Source: Lumbricus terrestris (Eukaryota; Annelida; Clitellata; Crassiclitellata; Lumbricidae). From it: 64,000 nucleotides of DNA. Position numbers and translations under genes: made by a program. Positions 24,298 through 36,230 of this stretch are shown one piece after another. The DNA lies in assembly GCA_949752735.1 (NCBI GenBank), contig OX457036.1:96305704-96369703 (forward strand), written 5' to 3'. How positions within the stretch are numbered: position 1 is the stretch's first letter; every line of letters begins with the position of its first letter. The notes below the pieces were generated by a model. That model had not been told where the DNA came from. It saw only the letters and a list, made by a program, of their open reading frames with translations, and did no database searches.

Positions 24298-25755
24298 GCC
24301 GGTGTTCAGCTTGTGTTGGTTAGGTCAAGCACTCGTCGTGATAACAGCCAGCCGCTGAGAGATATTGTAGTCGGCCACAAATTCCAACTTTTTTTATCGT
24401 AACAGTGAAACTCTAATATCTTTGGTAACAGTCTCTTCTTCTTCATTGTCCATGGGCTGACAGCCCGTAGGTGTCCACTGCACACTTGACTACTCTCCTA
24501 TCATAATCGCAAAGAATGATCGTAGGTTCAAACTCTAAACTTCTGAAATGCCATGGAAGACAAACACATGACACCAGCTTGTTCACGATCGCTTATAAAA
24601 GAATCTGAAAGATCACGAGCAGGCTAACTGCTTTAGGAGCTAGGTCTACGGTAGGCTATAACTTGTTCAACCATCTGGAAGCCAGACTCGAACCTGCTTA
24701 GGACCAGCTTCTAACGATCATTAGGGAAGGGTAAGATTGGAAGGTTACTAAGATGGGACAGACCCATTATTATTGCTATTCAGCAGATGACGCCACTGTT
24801 TAGAGCTGCGAATAACGTGTAGGCCTAATACTAGACATAGACACAGCATAGGCCTATCAACTATTACTACTATAGCGATGCTGTTGCCTGTAGGTTATTT
24901 TTTTGATTTTTTAAATTTTCATGTGCGCTGATAAAATGTCATGTTCTTCGATAGCGATGCAACCAACCTATAATTATTATTTACGCTGTTTGCATGTGCA
25001 CCCGCAGGAGGGTTGAAAGCCAATGGTCATTGTTATAGCTTTAGAAAGAGCTTGCACATGGAAGGCAAAAAGTTATAAGAACATGTTTGTTTCTATAGGC
25101 CTAGAGATCTCTAAACATACATTTCCGACTTTCACTGTCTGTATCATTCGTATCATTGGTACATTCATTCAAAGAAAGTTGTTAAAAACCCAAAAGTAGT
25201 AGGCCTAGTTAGAAACATAGGTGCCAATTTTCAAGGGGTGGCAAGTGCCCCCTTGCCCCTATGTGCGGGCGCCCATGCGACTATCGGTCGTTGTTTTGTC
25301 TGCAGTAACACATTATATGACGACAATGGACTTTGACCAGCGTTTGTGATCACCTTCTTTGGCAATCTGCACAATTTCTAAATTTTTACCAAATCAAGGA
25401 CGGTGCATGCATGTAGCTTATCACGCGCCAGCCTTCTTGCTATGATAAGCGTCCAACATGTTTAACATTTTAACGACGAGAGATTCCTCAACGCGACTGA
25501 AAGCAATGCATCTTGCCGTCAAAGGGTTAACGTCGTTGGCCCGAATCCCAGGCAACGACATCGCAGTTGAATCCAAATTTAAGACCCCACTCACTCTATA
25601 TTTTGAGACGGCACAGCGCAATCACTCACGACACGCGTACGACATAGGCAGACTAAACACTCCACCGCTGTGTTCATATATATTCATAGGCGTGTGGGGT
25701 GCGTAAAAGTAATAGTTTCGTGGATACTGTGCTTCATTTAGAGTTGGCCAGAAGG

Positions 25756-28700
25756 ATGGACTTGGAGGAGCAGAGCAAGAGGGATCGAAATGGAATTGGA
25801 AGACAAGTGCAAGAAAGAGAGTTAGTAGGTAGAGATGAAGCCAAAGCGGAAGAACAGAAAGACGGAAGAAAGGGCAGGATCAGACGTGCCACCTTCGATG
25901 ACCTCAAAGCCATCATGGATATCAACGATAATATCTTCAATGGTTTTGATTATATGCCGACGTTATTCTACATTTTTATGCAGTCGAAACTACATGTTAT
26001 TTACGTCTACGAAGAAGATGGCAAACTGGTTTGTTGTCTACACTCAAATTTAATAGTAGGCTAGTTGTCACACACCTGGACAGTACTGTTGAAACCTAGG
26101 TCTAACCACAGCACTTTTAGAAGTCATACATAGGCTACATAGGCCTACATGTACTTCACCGTTTAGCCGAAGCACTTCAGCATTACTCATGCATACATTG
26201 TTCATATTTATGTTTTAGAATAGTACTATCTTAAAAATGAACAACTAAAATTAATTGCACCAAAAGCTACAGGCCTAGACTTTTATTACTGACTATGAGT
26301 AAGAGGTGGTGACCGTGGTGGTTAGGGCTGCCAACCGTCCCGGATTCGCCGGGACAGTCCCGGAATTGACCCTGTGCGTCCCGTGTCCCGGATTGATCTC
26401 AAATTGTCCCGGAATTTGGTCCAGATCGAGATCCACTTCGCACAATTATTGTTCCTATTGATTTTTGCTTAGCCTACTAAACTCATTTGTACGATGATTT
26501 TTATGTTCTGCCCTCTATCAGATCTATGCATTACATTAATTGTAGGCTAAACATTGGGAGTTAAAGTCTTCAAAACTTTACAAATCACTGATACTCGTTT
26601 TTCGGATTAGCATATTGTGTCCAGTTTTAATTCTTTTTGCGAGAGAGCGTTCAGCATTATGAACGATCTGTTGTCTAACAATCGCAATTACACGAGCACT
26701 GAGAGTGCACGGGCTTATTAAAGCACAACAACTAGTCTGTTAGAAAGACATGTGCCGATTTCTGCGACTTTGTGCCCAGTTTTCTGGAACTGCACATAAA
26801 AATAGGCCCTATAATATATTAGGGCCCAGCGGCGCCCGCAGGATTTTTTTCTTGTACGCACAGAAATTTTCGAAGGAGGGGCGAACAGGGAAAAATTTTC
26901 GTTAGGTCGCCGAAAAAACTGATGACCTTTTTTTTTTTAGTCATCAATCTAGAATTTCCAAAAAGCATACCTTTTGGGTCATCGCGCTGTACGCGCTTAC
27001 GTATGTGCGTACGTCTCCGGGCGCCGCAGCTGTACGCACTTGCGTAAGTGCGTACGCCTGCGGGCGCCGCTGTTAGGGCCTACTATAGACCCTAAGTTTA
27101 ATATAAATTCTGCTCTCCGGTCGCAGAACTTTCCTCAATTTGGGCTCATGTGTCTTACTCTGATAAGCCTATAGGTGACTGGAGTTTGAAATGCTTCTTC
27201 TTGAGGTTGATTCTTGTCTTAACTTTAGGCTATAAAATTATGTATTTTGATGATTTGTCTAAAATTATTAAGGACTTTTTAGTAGATTGTAGATGTAGAT
27301 TCTATACTGGGCTGACAACTTTTGTTACATCATGCACTTCTGTAGGCCTGGATTGTGTAAATTGGTAGGCTAATGGCACATCGAGTGGCTGAAGGCGTCC
27401 CGGAATGGCAAAATCAAAAGTTGGCAGCCCTAGTGGTGGTTGATTCAAACTGGCGGCGATACAGAGACCAAGACCAAGATCAAAACTGGGGGGAGGGGTA
27501 ACAAGACCGATACCAGGACTGAAATAACAGAAAAACGGGAACTTAGAGTTACATGTAGGGACAATATTGGATTCATAATACCGTGATTTCCGACTCCATG
27601 ACTCTCAACAATATAATTAACTCTTCGTACAAGAATATTAGCTGCCTTGCGGTCGGAAGGTTGCAGGTTCGAGTCCACCTCAAGCTACCTCGTAGGGACC
27701 CTGGGCAAGTCATTCGCTCGCAGTTGCTCAGCGCTTTGGCGTGAAACTCTGATTCAGTTTCCGCGCTGTAGTCGGGAGCGCCTCTGAATAGATCTTGAAG
27801 GGCGCTATAACAAGTTCTCATATATACATATAATTATATGCAGTGCCGGCGCTAGGGTACCTGAGGCCCCCAAAAAAACTTGAGGCCCCCTCCATACCTT
27901 GAGCTGTCATCTCAGCAAAATTTCTCATAATATAAGTGCTGAAAGACATGGTGTAAGACTTCAATAATTGTCCTATCCCAATTGTTAAATTTTTTGGAAT
28001 TTCCATGCTGTAATGGCAGAAATTTTAAGCTGTCATCTTGTCCACACCCCAAGTCTCCTCTTTGTTTGAAGGACAATGCTCTATTGGTTTGAGCAATATT
28101 ATTTTTATGCTTTGAGTTAAAACATAATTCGGTGCGTGGTTTCAGGATTGAACAGTTATGAAAGGTATGATTACCAGCTACATTTGAGGCACCTTGCAAA
28201 CTTGAGATCAGACACATACCAAGGACATCTGGGACCCTACACAGGCTTTAATGTTTTGGTCTCACGCAGGTTTTATTTTGAGGTCTCATCCAATTAGCAA
28301 TTAGAATAAGTTACAATTTATAAGCGTTGTGTTTGAGAAAGTGGACGAAATTGCCTGAGTTAGTTTAAATGGCTTTACACTTACGCCCAAAATCAGTATG
28401 ATATTTGCATTAGGTCTGCTATGGCAGTGCCATATGGTTAGCTGAGGCATGCACCAGACCGGATCTGTACAGTCACAAATAGGCATAATGACCAGCTAAA
28501 TCTGGGGGACCCCTTTCAAATTCTAATGGTTATATACTTATGGCCACAACCAGTGTATTTGCATTAGGTCTGCTATGGCAGTGCCATATGGTTAGTTGAG
28601 GCGTGCACCAGACCGGATCTGTACAGTCACAAATAGGCATAATGACCAGCTAAATTTGGGGGGCCCCTTTCAAATTCCAATGGTTATATACTTATGGCCA

Positions 28701-31700
28701 AAACCAGTGTATTTGCATTAGGTCTGCTATGGCAGTGCCATATGGTTAGTTGAGGCATGCACCAGACCGGATCTGTACAGTCACAAATAGGCATAATGAC
28801 TAGCTAAATTTGGGGGCCCCTTTCAAGCTCGGGGCCCCCCAATTGGGGGGTACGGGGGGTGCTAGCGCCGGCACTGATTATATGAACTGAGCAAAATAAT
28901 TTACTTAATTTACTCTTATAGGTTTCTCTATTGAACTTCCGTTTCCATCCGGATCGCGATGACCTGGTCAGTGGAATGTCAGCCCGGGTTCGTCCTTCCC
29001 ACGAAGGTCGTGGCCTCGGCATCTCGAAAAGGTCTCTCGTCCACGACCAACTGCTTAAAGAGTACCCAGCACTAAAGAGATGCGTCGGAGACTCACGGTA
29101 CATACCACAAGTATCAGCCAAGATGAGTGAATTCCAGGTGAACTACCACTGGGTATGTGATCTCAGCTCATCATTTCCACTGTCATCATTCTCAAAATCG
29201 TCATCATAGTTCAGCAGAAAATGGCACACTGGGTAAAGCGATGAGCTCTCCATGATTGGTCAGATTCGGTGATTTGTTTTGATGAGGAAGAACGCATGAA
29301 GTGCAATAACTTAAACTCAAGTGCATTGCTAAGAGAGTTTGAAGAATTAATGTTGCTCTGAGCTTAACGTCGTGTCGTCGAAATGTAACGCCCGCCCCTA
29401 CCGCCATCCCCGGAGTCGCCACTTCCGGATCCTCGGCCGATGGGACCGCGTGCTGCTGTGGACCATAGTTCTTAGAGATAGAGGGAGGACAGGAGGCGGT
29501 GACTTCCGGGTTTGAATCCCACCGATGAAATGGCGGCCAATTATCTCGGCTGCCTAACTCCATATATGAAATTGGAGCCTTGCTGGACAATCTTTCACTT
29601 CTTCGCAATATAGGCCTACCAGGATTGACCGAAAGAGATAAGTCCTTGGGTCTAGCACCAAACTTTCTGCCAGGCCGATGGTCGAGTGGTATGGCGCGTC
29701 CGCCGTGGTAAAGGCGGTGGACCTAGGTCCAGAGTTCAAATCCACAGCAGATCTTGGTACCGGCGATGACTCTAGTCTTTCTAAGCGTGACACAACCTCC
29801 CTCAGCGCTTCCCTAACATTAGACTGTACAGTGGAAATCGCTTCTTGTGTTTCCCAAACCTGCGACTGCATGGCCTCTTTAACATCACATTGTACAGAAG
29901 AAATAGCCTCTCTAGTTTCCATGGCATGCAACTGTATAGACGACTGCATAGAAGTCATAGCTTCTTGTGTTTCCCTGACATTAGAATGTACAGCCGAGAT
30001 TTCCTCTCTGACATTTGATTGCACCGCCAAGACATTTAATTCTACCGAGGCAATCGCCTCTTGCGTAGACCTAGCATTAGTCTGAATTGCCTCTAAAACA
30101 ACATATGACTATGAAATTTGGGTATTGTACGTAGATATGAATTACCTTCAAGCCCGTAAAACTGGATTTGAAAAATTCCTATTTTTGGCCAAGATATTGA
30201 TAAAAAGCCGTAGGGGATTACTTTTTTTGGCGCAACCTGTAGACTTCAGGTTTACTTGGATGAGTCGCAGGTCTATAATTTTGCTCATTGGTACTTCCAT
30301 AAATAATTTCCCGTTCAAGCTATATCTTATCTTATCTTATCTGACAATTTATAAAGCGCTTCTCGCAGCAAGGGCCTTTCAGAAGCGCTCCCAGTGCGTT
30401 CAACCCCAAGAAAAAAAGGCAAGTTTCTAGACGAGAGAAAGACGAGGATACACTACCAGAAAGGATGGTAGAGCGAACTGATGGGAGAAGCTGATTCCAT
30501 AGGGAGGGGCCAATGCAGGCAAGTGATCTGGATTGAGCCATGGAGGTCCTGACTCGAAGGACAAAGAGGTCAAGGCGATCAGAGGACCTAAGAGGACGCA
30601 GTGAGGTGGCAGAAAGGGGGCGAAGTATCTGATCGCACAGGTTCCCCCCTAATGATAAAGTTGAGTATAGAATATTTCCTCCTGAACATGTCCCCCGATA
30701 TTCCCCAGCATCTGCCATGGTCTTCCTCCTGGTAAATCCCGCGAGCAATCCCCTCCCTGTCATAACACAGGATAAATCTTCGTTTAATTCGACTTTTGAT
30801 TAACATTCACATAAAAATTTATCTTGCGCTTCCATCACATTCGCACCCATTAGGGTTTGCCACGGGGGGGGGGTAGTAAGTAGCCTGATTCAGCTTGTGC
30901 CAGAGGAAAATTCCCCTAATGATAGATGGGCATAAATGATTTCCTTCTGGACATCCATCTCAAGGGGAGATATTCATTTAGTATGACCTTTGTTTTATTC
31001 ACTTACATTTGTCCCTGCACGTATATGACCCTCGTTCTCACAACTCCTAATTAAATACAGTAATTGTTTAAAAATTTAAAGTATATTTTATATGTACTGA
31101 CACTGCACTTGTTTTATAATATAGGTCTCAAATAAAATGAACGTATATTTTAAGAATGAATTCTAGTGATATGAGGCAAAGAAGCAACAGTAAATTAGTA
31201 GGCCTAGTTTGTTTATATATAGGCTAGAATAGGTACTGTAGGGCCTTGACCTAAAGGTTTTCAGTCTGTTTGAGTAAACATTAATCGAGCAATAAAAGTT
31301 TGGTTGCTCAACAATTGAAGTTCAAAATCATGTAAAGCAAATGGCTTATAAATTTCACCCTGAAACAGTAAAGCACTATTGAAGTCTGTACAAATACAAA
31401 TTGCTTACACTTTTGTAGCCTGCATTTGATGGAAATGTTCAGGGAATTGTCCTATTGAAACGCTCTGGTGGAATCCAGAGAGGAAATTACGGGGAGTGGT
31501 CCTGGGAAATGTCCATGGGATTTGTCTGGATCACAACTGACGGTGGACTACTCAACTTGATATATACAAGAAGTTGAAATTTTACTGAATGCTGAACCTT
31601 TCCAAACTTCACAAGACTACTAGTGTTTAACGCACTGTTAACCCATAATGAGAAATTTTAGAATGTTACCATTATATTTCGCAAATTAAAAAAAAATTAA

Positions 31701-34054
31701 TTGGGAGGCGACATTTTATGATATCCTAAAACCACGTTTCTGAGCATTGAATTCACGAGCAATTTTGTGAAGATGACAGCTTTAAAAGGTACAATTACAG
31801 CGTGCAAATCCAAAAAAGTGAAGTTTTCATTCAATTTTTTTCAATTTAATTCATTTATTGTAACCAACCATCAACATACACAATAGACATAGTATAACAT
31901 GCTTCACATAATCGGATGGCAACAAGGAAGGCCCTAAGGGATGAATATCCCGCTAACAGGGACACCTAATTACATATGCAATTTTAACAGATGGCTAGAC
32001 GGTTGACATAATGAATTGAACAATAGGCTAAAAGAACAGCATGAGATGACAATTAATGCAGAAAACTTAACTAAAGAACGCAAAACAAACACAACAAATA
32101 ATAATAAAATAAAATCAGTGCCTACAAGGTTAAATATCGTTGCAGTCATTAACCAAGTAGTTGCGCAGTAGTGTTTTTGCTCTTTGTAAACTGGAAGCTT
32201 GTTGAACATGATTAGGAAACGAGTTCCATATACCTGGTCCAGTATATTTAATATGGAATCTTCTTGAGTTTAAACGAGCGGATATGGCTCGATAATGAGA
32301 GGAGTTCCTGGTGGAATAGCAGTGTATTTCAGATCCTTTTTGGAAATACCCTGCAAAGTTAAGGGGAAGAAGATCATGGGTGAACCGATACATAAAGACT
32401 CCTATCTGGAAAGTCATTATTTGGTGAAACTTTAATAAATTTTAATAAACTTTAATAAATTTTAATAAACTTTAATAAATTAAATTACATGACTTTATCG
32501 TTCATAAACAGCTAGCAAACAAGAGCCTAAAACATGCGCTCTAGTCTATGCCAACAGCTAAAAATGCGTTGGTTTCTGGGGCTCTGACCCAGACCCCGCT
32601 AGGGGAGCTTACGACGCTCCCCCAGATCCCATAGTCGCTATGGGCTTCGTGCCTTCGGCACTCGCAGTTTCGCGCCTTCGGCGCTTGCGATATAGAAGTT
32701 TCTGTTAGGGGAGATTGCTTCCACCTCCCAGGGGGGAAAGTAGGCCCTGGATGTCATCAGTGATTAAATGAACTTTTAGTTGGCATTGCAAGGGGATTTC
32801 ACAATGGCAATTTGTTTCTGATCCTACTTTGCTGGGGGTACGCCATCATTCTTTTCTTTTCTTGGGGTACAATAAAAATAAAGTTTGAGAACCCCGATGT
32901 AGATGTATAAGCATAGGCCTATCAGAAGTTCCTATCTAGCGGAATCATAGATCCATCAACGATTTCTTGACCTTGCAAGACATTGTTGTGTGGGTGAGGG
33001 GGTGTAGTGGGTATGTTCGTTGCCTTGCAGCATTTTCTAATCCACTTCAAGCCGCCGTGTATGGACCTCGAGCAGCCATTTACTCGCAATCGCATGGGCG
33101 ACTCGGCGTAAAGCACTGATGACGTGCCCGCGCTGTAGTCGCGAGCGCCTCTGAGCAGAAAGAGCTTGAAGGGGCGCTCTAGAAAGGGAGAAATAAGAAA
33201 TTAATACAAAAATTGCTGTAAGGACAGAGAAACTGCTGCTTGAATGGTTGAAGTCTTTATTAAATTTTATTTTGGAGTAGTACCAACATGCTGCAACATT
33301 TTATGGTGTATCTTACATCACCTTAGATTGCTGTTTGCGATCTCACCAATATTGTACTTGGCTATTTTAGAACATGCTCGTCTATTACTTTGCTGATCGC
33401 TATTGCCTAAGTCGTTCCGCAGGCATTCGTCAGAATCTGATGCCATTCGGTGCCAAACGACCGTTGATCTTGTCGTATGCGACAGGGACAGAATGGTTGG
33501 ACCGCTCTGACCAACTGCTTCAATTCCTATCCAAGTATGTGAAAGACCTTTTCCCATGTGGCAACAGCTGGATGGCAATACCAGTCAACAGATCGGGCCT
33601 ACGTCACATGTTATCAAACACCAACGTATACATCAGCATGGGTATGGAGTCAACTATTGACAAAAGCTCCTCTGTGGATCCCATCCACGTGCACGGTGAC
33701 GGTGCAGTCTGCGAACAGCAGGGGACAAGAGACAGAGGAGGACAGGAGGGTGAAGTCGTTGGCCTTAGCTATTCAACCGCATGTCCATGCAAAAACGGAA
33801 TTAGATTCGACATTTTCTTCTACGGTGACTGTGAGAAAGTTTTCGCGAGCCATGTCTACAGCCACCTGCAACATTACAGCAGCATAACTTCGGATGACGT
33901 TAGAGTCCGAGTGAGTCTACACTTTCCGCTGTCAATTGATTCAAAGAACGCAGAGGTTCTACTTAAGGAGGAAATGGACAACGAGAGTTTCCAAGATGGC
34001 GGACCCGCACAGGCTGTTCAGTACATTGAGGATCTTCCTCAGGCAAAACTCTGA
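25756..34054 (+). CDS. NAT16/HISAT-like GNAT N-acetyltransferase, 3 exons
   Basis: Exons 25756-26028, 28922-29152 and 33371-34054 join in phase 0 at GT/AG sites to give 395 residues (vertebrate NAT16 is about 370). Residues 1-40 are a charged, low-complexity leader. Residues about 42-165 form the GNAT core: RRATFDDLKAIMDINDNIF, a FDYMP turn, then RVRPSHEGRGLGIS. That last stretch occupies the acetyl-CoA pyrophosphate loop position (RVAPWERGKGV in NAT16). The third exon (227 residues) matches the NAT16 C-terminal domain around GIRFDIFFYGDCEK and VYSHLQHYSS. In fish, NAT16/HISAT makes N-acetylhistidine; invertebrates have many paralogues of unknown substrate, so the substrate here is unproven. 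The ATG is the first in frame after a stop and is conserved in the copy at 37931. A possible poly(A) signal ATTAAA lies near 34280. Confidence 0.82.
26323..27432 (+). mobile_element. hAT element (TAGGGCTGCCAAC family) with a transposase remnant
   Basis: Termini TAGGGCTGCCAAC and GTTGGCAGCCCTA are flanked by the 8-bp duplication gtggtggt (26315-26322 and 27433-27440). At about 26638-26721 the plus strand reads CERAFSIMNDLLSNN followed by RNYTSTES. This is the hAT C-terminal dimerisation motif, so this is a deleted derivative of an autonomous hAT. It lies in intron 1 of the acetyltransferase gene. Element 26827-27072 is nested inside it. Confidence 0.9.
26827..27072. mobile_element. 246-bp hAT-type MITE nested in 26323-27432
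   Basis: Termini CAGCGGCGCCCGCAGG and CCTGCGGGCGCCGCTG are perfect inverses. The duplication ttagggcc lies at 26819-26826 and 27073-27080. The right half contains further CpG-rich palindromes built on 'gtacgcacttgcgtaagtgc'. Confidence 0.9.
27600..27840 (+). repeat. tRNA-derived SINE
   Basis: A B-box-like 'ggttcgagtcc' (about 27666) is followed by 'ctgggcaagtcattcgctcg', 'gcgtgaaactctgattcag' and the tail 'gggcgctataacaagttctc' with (tata) repeats. The same order is seen in the copies at 45600, 48085 and 48780. Confidence 0.7.
27841..28876. mobile_element. hAT-type element (CAGTGCCGGCGCTAG termini) ahead of exon 2
   Basis: Termini CAGTGCCGGCGCTAGGG and CTAGCGCCGGCACTG carry the 8-bp duplication attatatg (27833-27840 and 28877-28884). 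The right end is only 45 bases from the exon 2 acceptor of the acetyltransferase gene. Inside, a 154-bp unit is tandemly repeated. Confidence 0.9.
28402..28835. repeat. 154-bp tandem repeat, about 2.8 copies
   Basis: 'tatttgcattaggtctgcta' recurs at 28402, 28556 and 28710. Each copy runs through 'ccagaccggatctgtacagt' and 'cataatgacyagctaaat', with few mismatches. It lies wholly inside the hAT element 27841-28876. Confidence 0.95.
29554..30108 (-). CDS. Uncharacterised coiled-coil frame antisense in acetyltransferase intron 2
   Basis: A minus-strand frame is open from 30108 to the stop at 29554. A plausible splice acceptor (tgttttag) lies just before codon GCA at 30090. Its first 110 residues are Gln/Glu/Val-rich imperfect repeats such as TQEAIASVELNV, AVQSNVREEI, AVHSNVRETQEAM and AISTVQSNVREAL. 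Hydrophobic spacing fits a long coiled coil. The last part runs through the tRNA-like sequence at 29680-29750, so the natural C-terminus may be lost. I do not recognise the family. It could be an exon of an unannotated gene, or a gag-like piece of a transposon. Confidence 0.4.
   Translation of the reverse strand, partial: SYVVLEAIQTNARSTQEAIASVELNVLAVQSNVREEISAVHSNVRETQEAMTSMQSSIQLHAMETREAISSVQCDVKEAMQSQVWETQEAISTVQSNVREALREVVSRLERLESSPVPRSAVDLNSGPRSTAFTTADAPYHSTIGLAESLVLDPRTYLFRSILVGLYCEEVKDCPARLQFHIWS
29675..29755 (+). repeat. tRNA-like SINE head
   Basis: An A-box-like 'tggtcgagtggtatggcg' and a B-box-like 'agttcaaatcc' are spaced about as in a class II tRNA. The acceptor ends do not pair well, so this is a SINE or tRNA pseudogene rather than a tRNA gene. 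Confidence 0.4.
30330..30763 (-). mobile_element. LINE C-terminal remnant
   Basis: The minus strand reads RLDLFVLRVRTSMAQSRS, then ACIGPSLWNQLLP. This is the 'hydrophobic-GPxLWNxLP' tail of CR1/Jockey-like polyproteins. A 3' untranslated part with 'gcgcttctgaaaggc' follows. It lies in acetyltransferase intron 2. Confidence 0.6.
31835..32417 (-). mobile_element. LINE C-terminal frame and 3' tail
   Basis: The minus strand codes IGVFMYRFTHDLLP, then YTGPGIWNSFPNH and LLRNYLV, followed by an AT-rich 3' tail ending near 31835 with a reversed (ttttatt) signal. This is typical of a non-LTR retrotransposon end. A short (tttaataaac) repeat lies at 32425-32480. Confidence 0.65.
32570..32700. other. 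Hairpin cluster with UUCG-type loops
   Basis: The perfect short palindromes gtgccTTCGgcac (near 32650) and gcgccTTCGgcgc (near 32672) would fold as stems capped by the unusually stable UUCG tetraloop. They follow a GC-rich inverted pair (tagcgact / catagtcgctatg). The origin is unclear; a structured SINE or MITE is likely. Confidence 0.4.
33100..33195 (+). repeat. SINE 3' half
   Basis: 'gcgctgtagtcgcgagcgcc', 'tctgagcagaaagagcttga' and 'aggggcgctctagaa' match the second half of the SINE at 27600-27840. It lies about 180 bases before exon 3 of the acetyltransferase gene. Confidence 0.6.
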
Positions 34055-34299
34055 GACCCACTAAGCCTATGATGCATGCAGACTTGCAGAGGTTTACAGA
34101 ATCTACCATTGATTGAATCGTTGATTGTTATTTACCAAAAGAACGCAAATAATTATTGTCTACTTTAGCAAGCGGAATTTTATTGCTTCGCGATTGACAC
34201 AGGCCCAGCAATTACTATAAGTCTAGGGCCTATGCCTACTGTGTTTCAGTTTCATTGGACGATTCTAAGATTGTAACCATATTAAAGCCACGATTGCTA

Positions 34300-36230
34300 C
34301 ATTGCAGCCGGATTCCGGCGTGGAGCTGTAGCGTTTGTGGAAACGCTGCAAATCTTACTTACTTTTATCTATATTGCGCATAACGGTTTTAACTAATTCT
34401 ATGCTGCGCCAGAGCGAGGCTGTAGACAATGCGCCAAATGGTCATGTGACCTTTCGGCTGACGTGGCGAAAGCGCGGGCGCCGCTGATAGGCCAGGAGCG
34501 GCGCGTGACCTAAAACGGCGGTAAGAAGCCGTTTCTGATTGGTTGTTGGGACAGAGAGAGTTAGTTGCCGTGAAGATGTTGAACTGGTGAGACCTGCGGA
34601 GGTCGAGGCAACCATTTTTAGTCGAAATTTGATCTAAAACCTAAGATTTTTAAGTGTATAAATTATCAGAAACGCAACCAAATTAATAATTAAACGACGG
34701 CAAGGAACGGTCATTGCCTCCGGTGGAAGGGAAAACTTTGGAGGAAGCCAAACTAGCGTAAAAACCAGGAAAGTAACCATTATTAGCGTGCCATGTGCTG
34801 AATCTGTAACTTAACCGATTGCAAATTTAAGATGGCTATCATATGCTAAAATAGATAAAACTGATTTAACGTAGACCGGCAAATTAGATTGGCATTTGTG
34901 TTACGGAACTGAATATATATAAAGATAGTTACTATAAATAGCGGCGAATTGAAAGGATTGTCGTAGTGTAGTAAATTAGCATGAAGTACTGAAGTTAAGT
35001 AACTGAAGCGTTTATAATTAATTAAGAGTACTACCGAGTTCTGCTGTAGTGGTTGCTAAACGGAAACATAGTCGGTAGACGACTCGAATGTAGGAATCGA
35101 ACTGTAGGATAGGGTTGATGTAAATTGTGCAGTAACAGTTCGGGATATTGTCAGCTCTAGAAATGTCTAGGTGAACTGATAGAGATAGTAGAAAAGACTG
35201 TATCTGTGCAGGTCACTGCTAATTATATGTTAGTTAAGTACTTGTTACATGAATAAATAAGGTGTTGCATATATAATCAACGAAGGGGATTGTCTGAGTG
35301 AATTGAAACTAAGGGTAAAGAAGAATAGCCCATGTCACGTGTAAACTCTTTAAGTGGGGACGCCCCGGAGGAAACCGACAGTTCTGAGGAAGGGGGTTCA
35401 GGTAGAGAAGTCGAAACATTTGTGGAGCGACCTAGAAATAAGGCCAGGTATAACCCACTAATTCTCCAGGAAACCGATGACCTTTCACGCAAATCTGCCG
35501 AAAGGGGCATGAACCCAGACGAGCACCGACGCGAGGGTGCTGTTGCCAGTCGACCAACAGCCACGGAGATATGTAGTTCCGGCCCTGGTATCCGTGAATT
35601 TACAGAGTACAGACGTCCCTCCCCGTCACCCAGACCTGAAGTTCCCGAAGGCTTGTTCCTGTCGCCCCGGTAGTACGCCGCAGCGCTAGAAGGGGGTGTG
35701 GGAAGTGAGCAAGTAAGTGAGGCCACAATTACACGAGCTCCTGCCCCTCTAGCGGCTAGGGCGGGCGTTACAGAGCTAGGTCTACTATGAGCACTATGTC
35801 TGCGAGCATGCGAAGTGGTTTCGTTGAAGTCATTCATACCGTTTTACTCGGCGGTGGCATTGCTGTGCTATCTTTCGATTTAAACTAGATTATATATATG
35901 AAGACTTGACGAGAAAACTCTGCAGTTTACACCATCTGCAACGTGTAAGATACGCGCTACTTAACTGTTACTTGACTCACTTTGCTATAGTTGCTCACTC
36001 TACTAATTAGCACTCGCTGATTGCTTCTGTTTTTTTTTGTAACTGCAGGCTGGATGATGTCTTAATAATCAACCACCTTTTGAACATCACTTTTTTAGAC
36101 GAACTGACTAGACACATCCGACCATTCTGCTATATATGCGAGTCTATCATTCAGACTGATACCTGGTAATTGACCTTGCAGGCTGGTTGCATTACAATAA
36201 AGATTCCGATTAAAACAATGCATCACCCGG
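34300..36230 (+). other. Unrecognised low-repeat block with one short reading frame
   Basis: This 1.9-kb block lacks the hAT, LINE and SINE signatures around it. A frame at 35332-35673 codes 113 residues rich in Ser, Glu, Arg and Pro (starting MSRVNSLSGDAPEETDSSEE). It has no motif I recognise and may be chance. A poly(A)-like 'acaataaag' lies at about 36197. The remainder looks non-coding; a long terminal repeat and leader of a retroelement, or a non-coding transcript, are possible. Confidence 0.2.

Noticed and set aside
35277..35837. 186-residue minus-strand frame
   Set aside because: It overlaps the equally unsupported plus-strand frame. Its Ser/Arg/Pro composition follows GC skew and no motif is seen.
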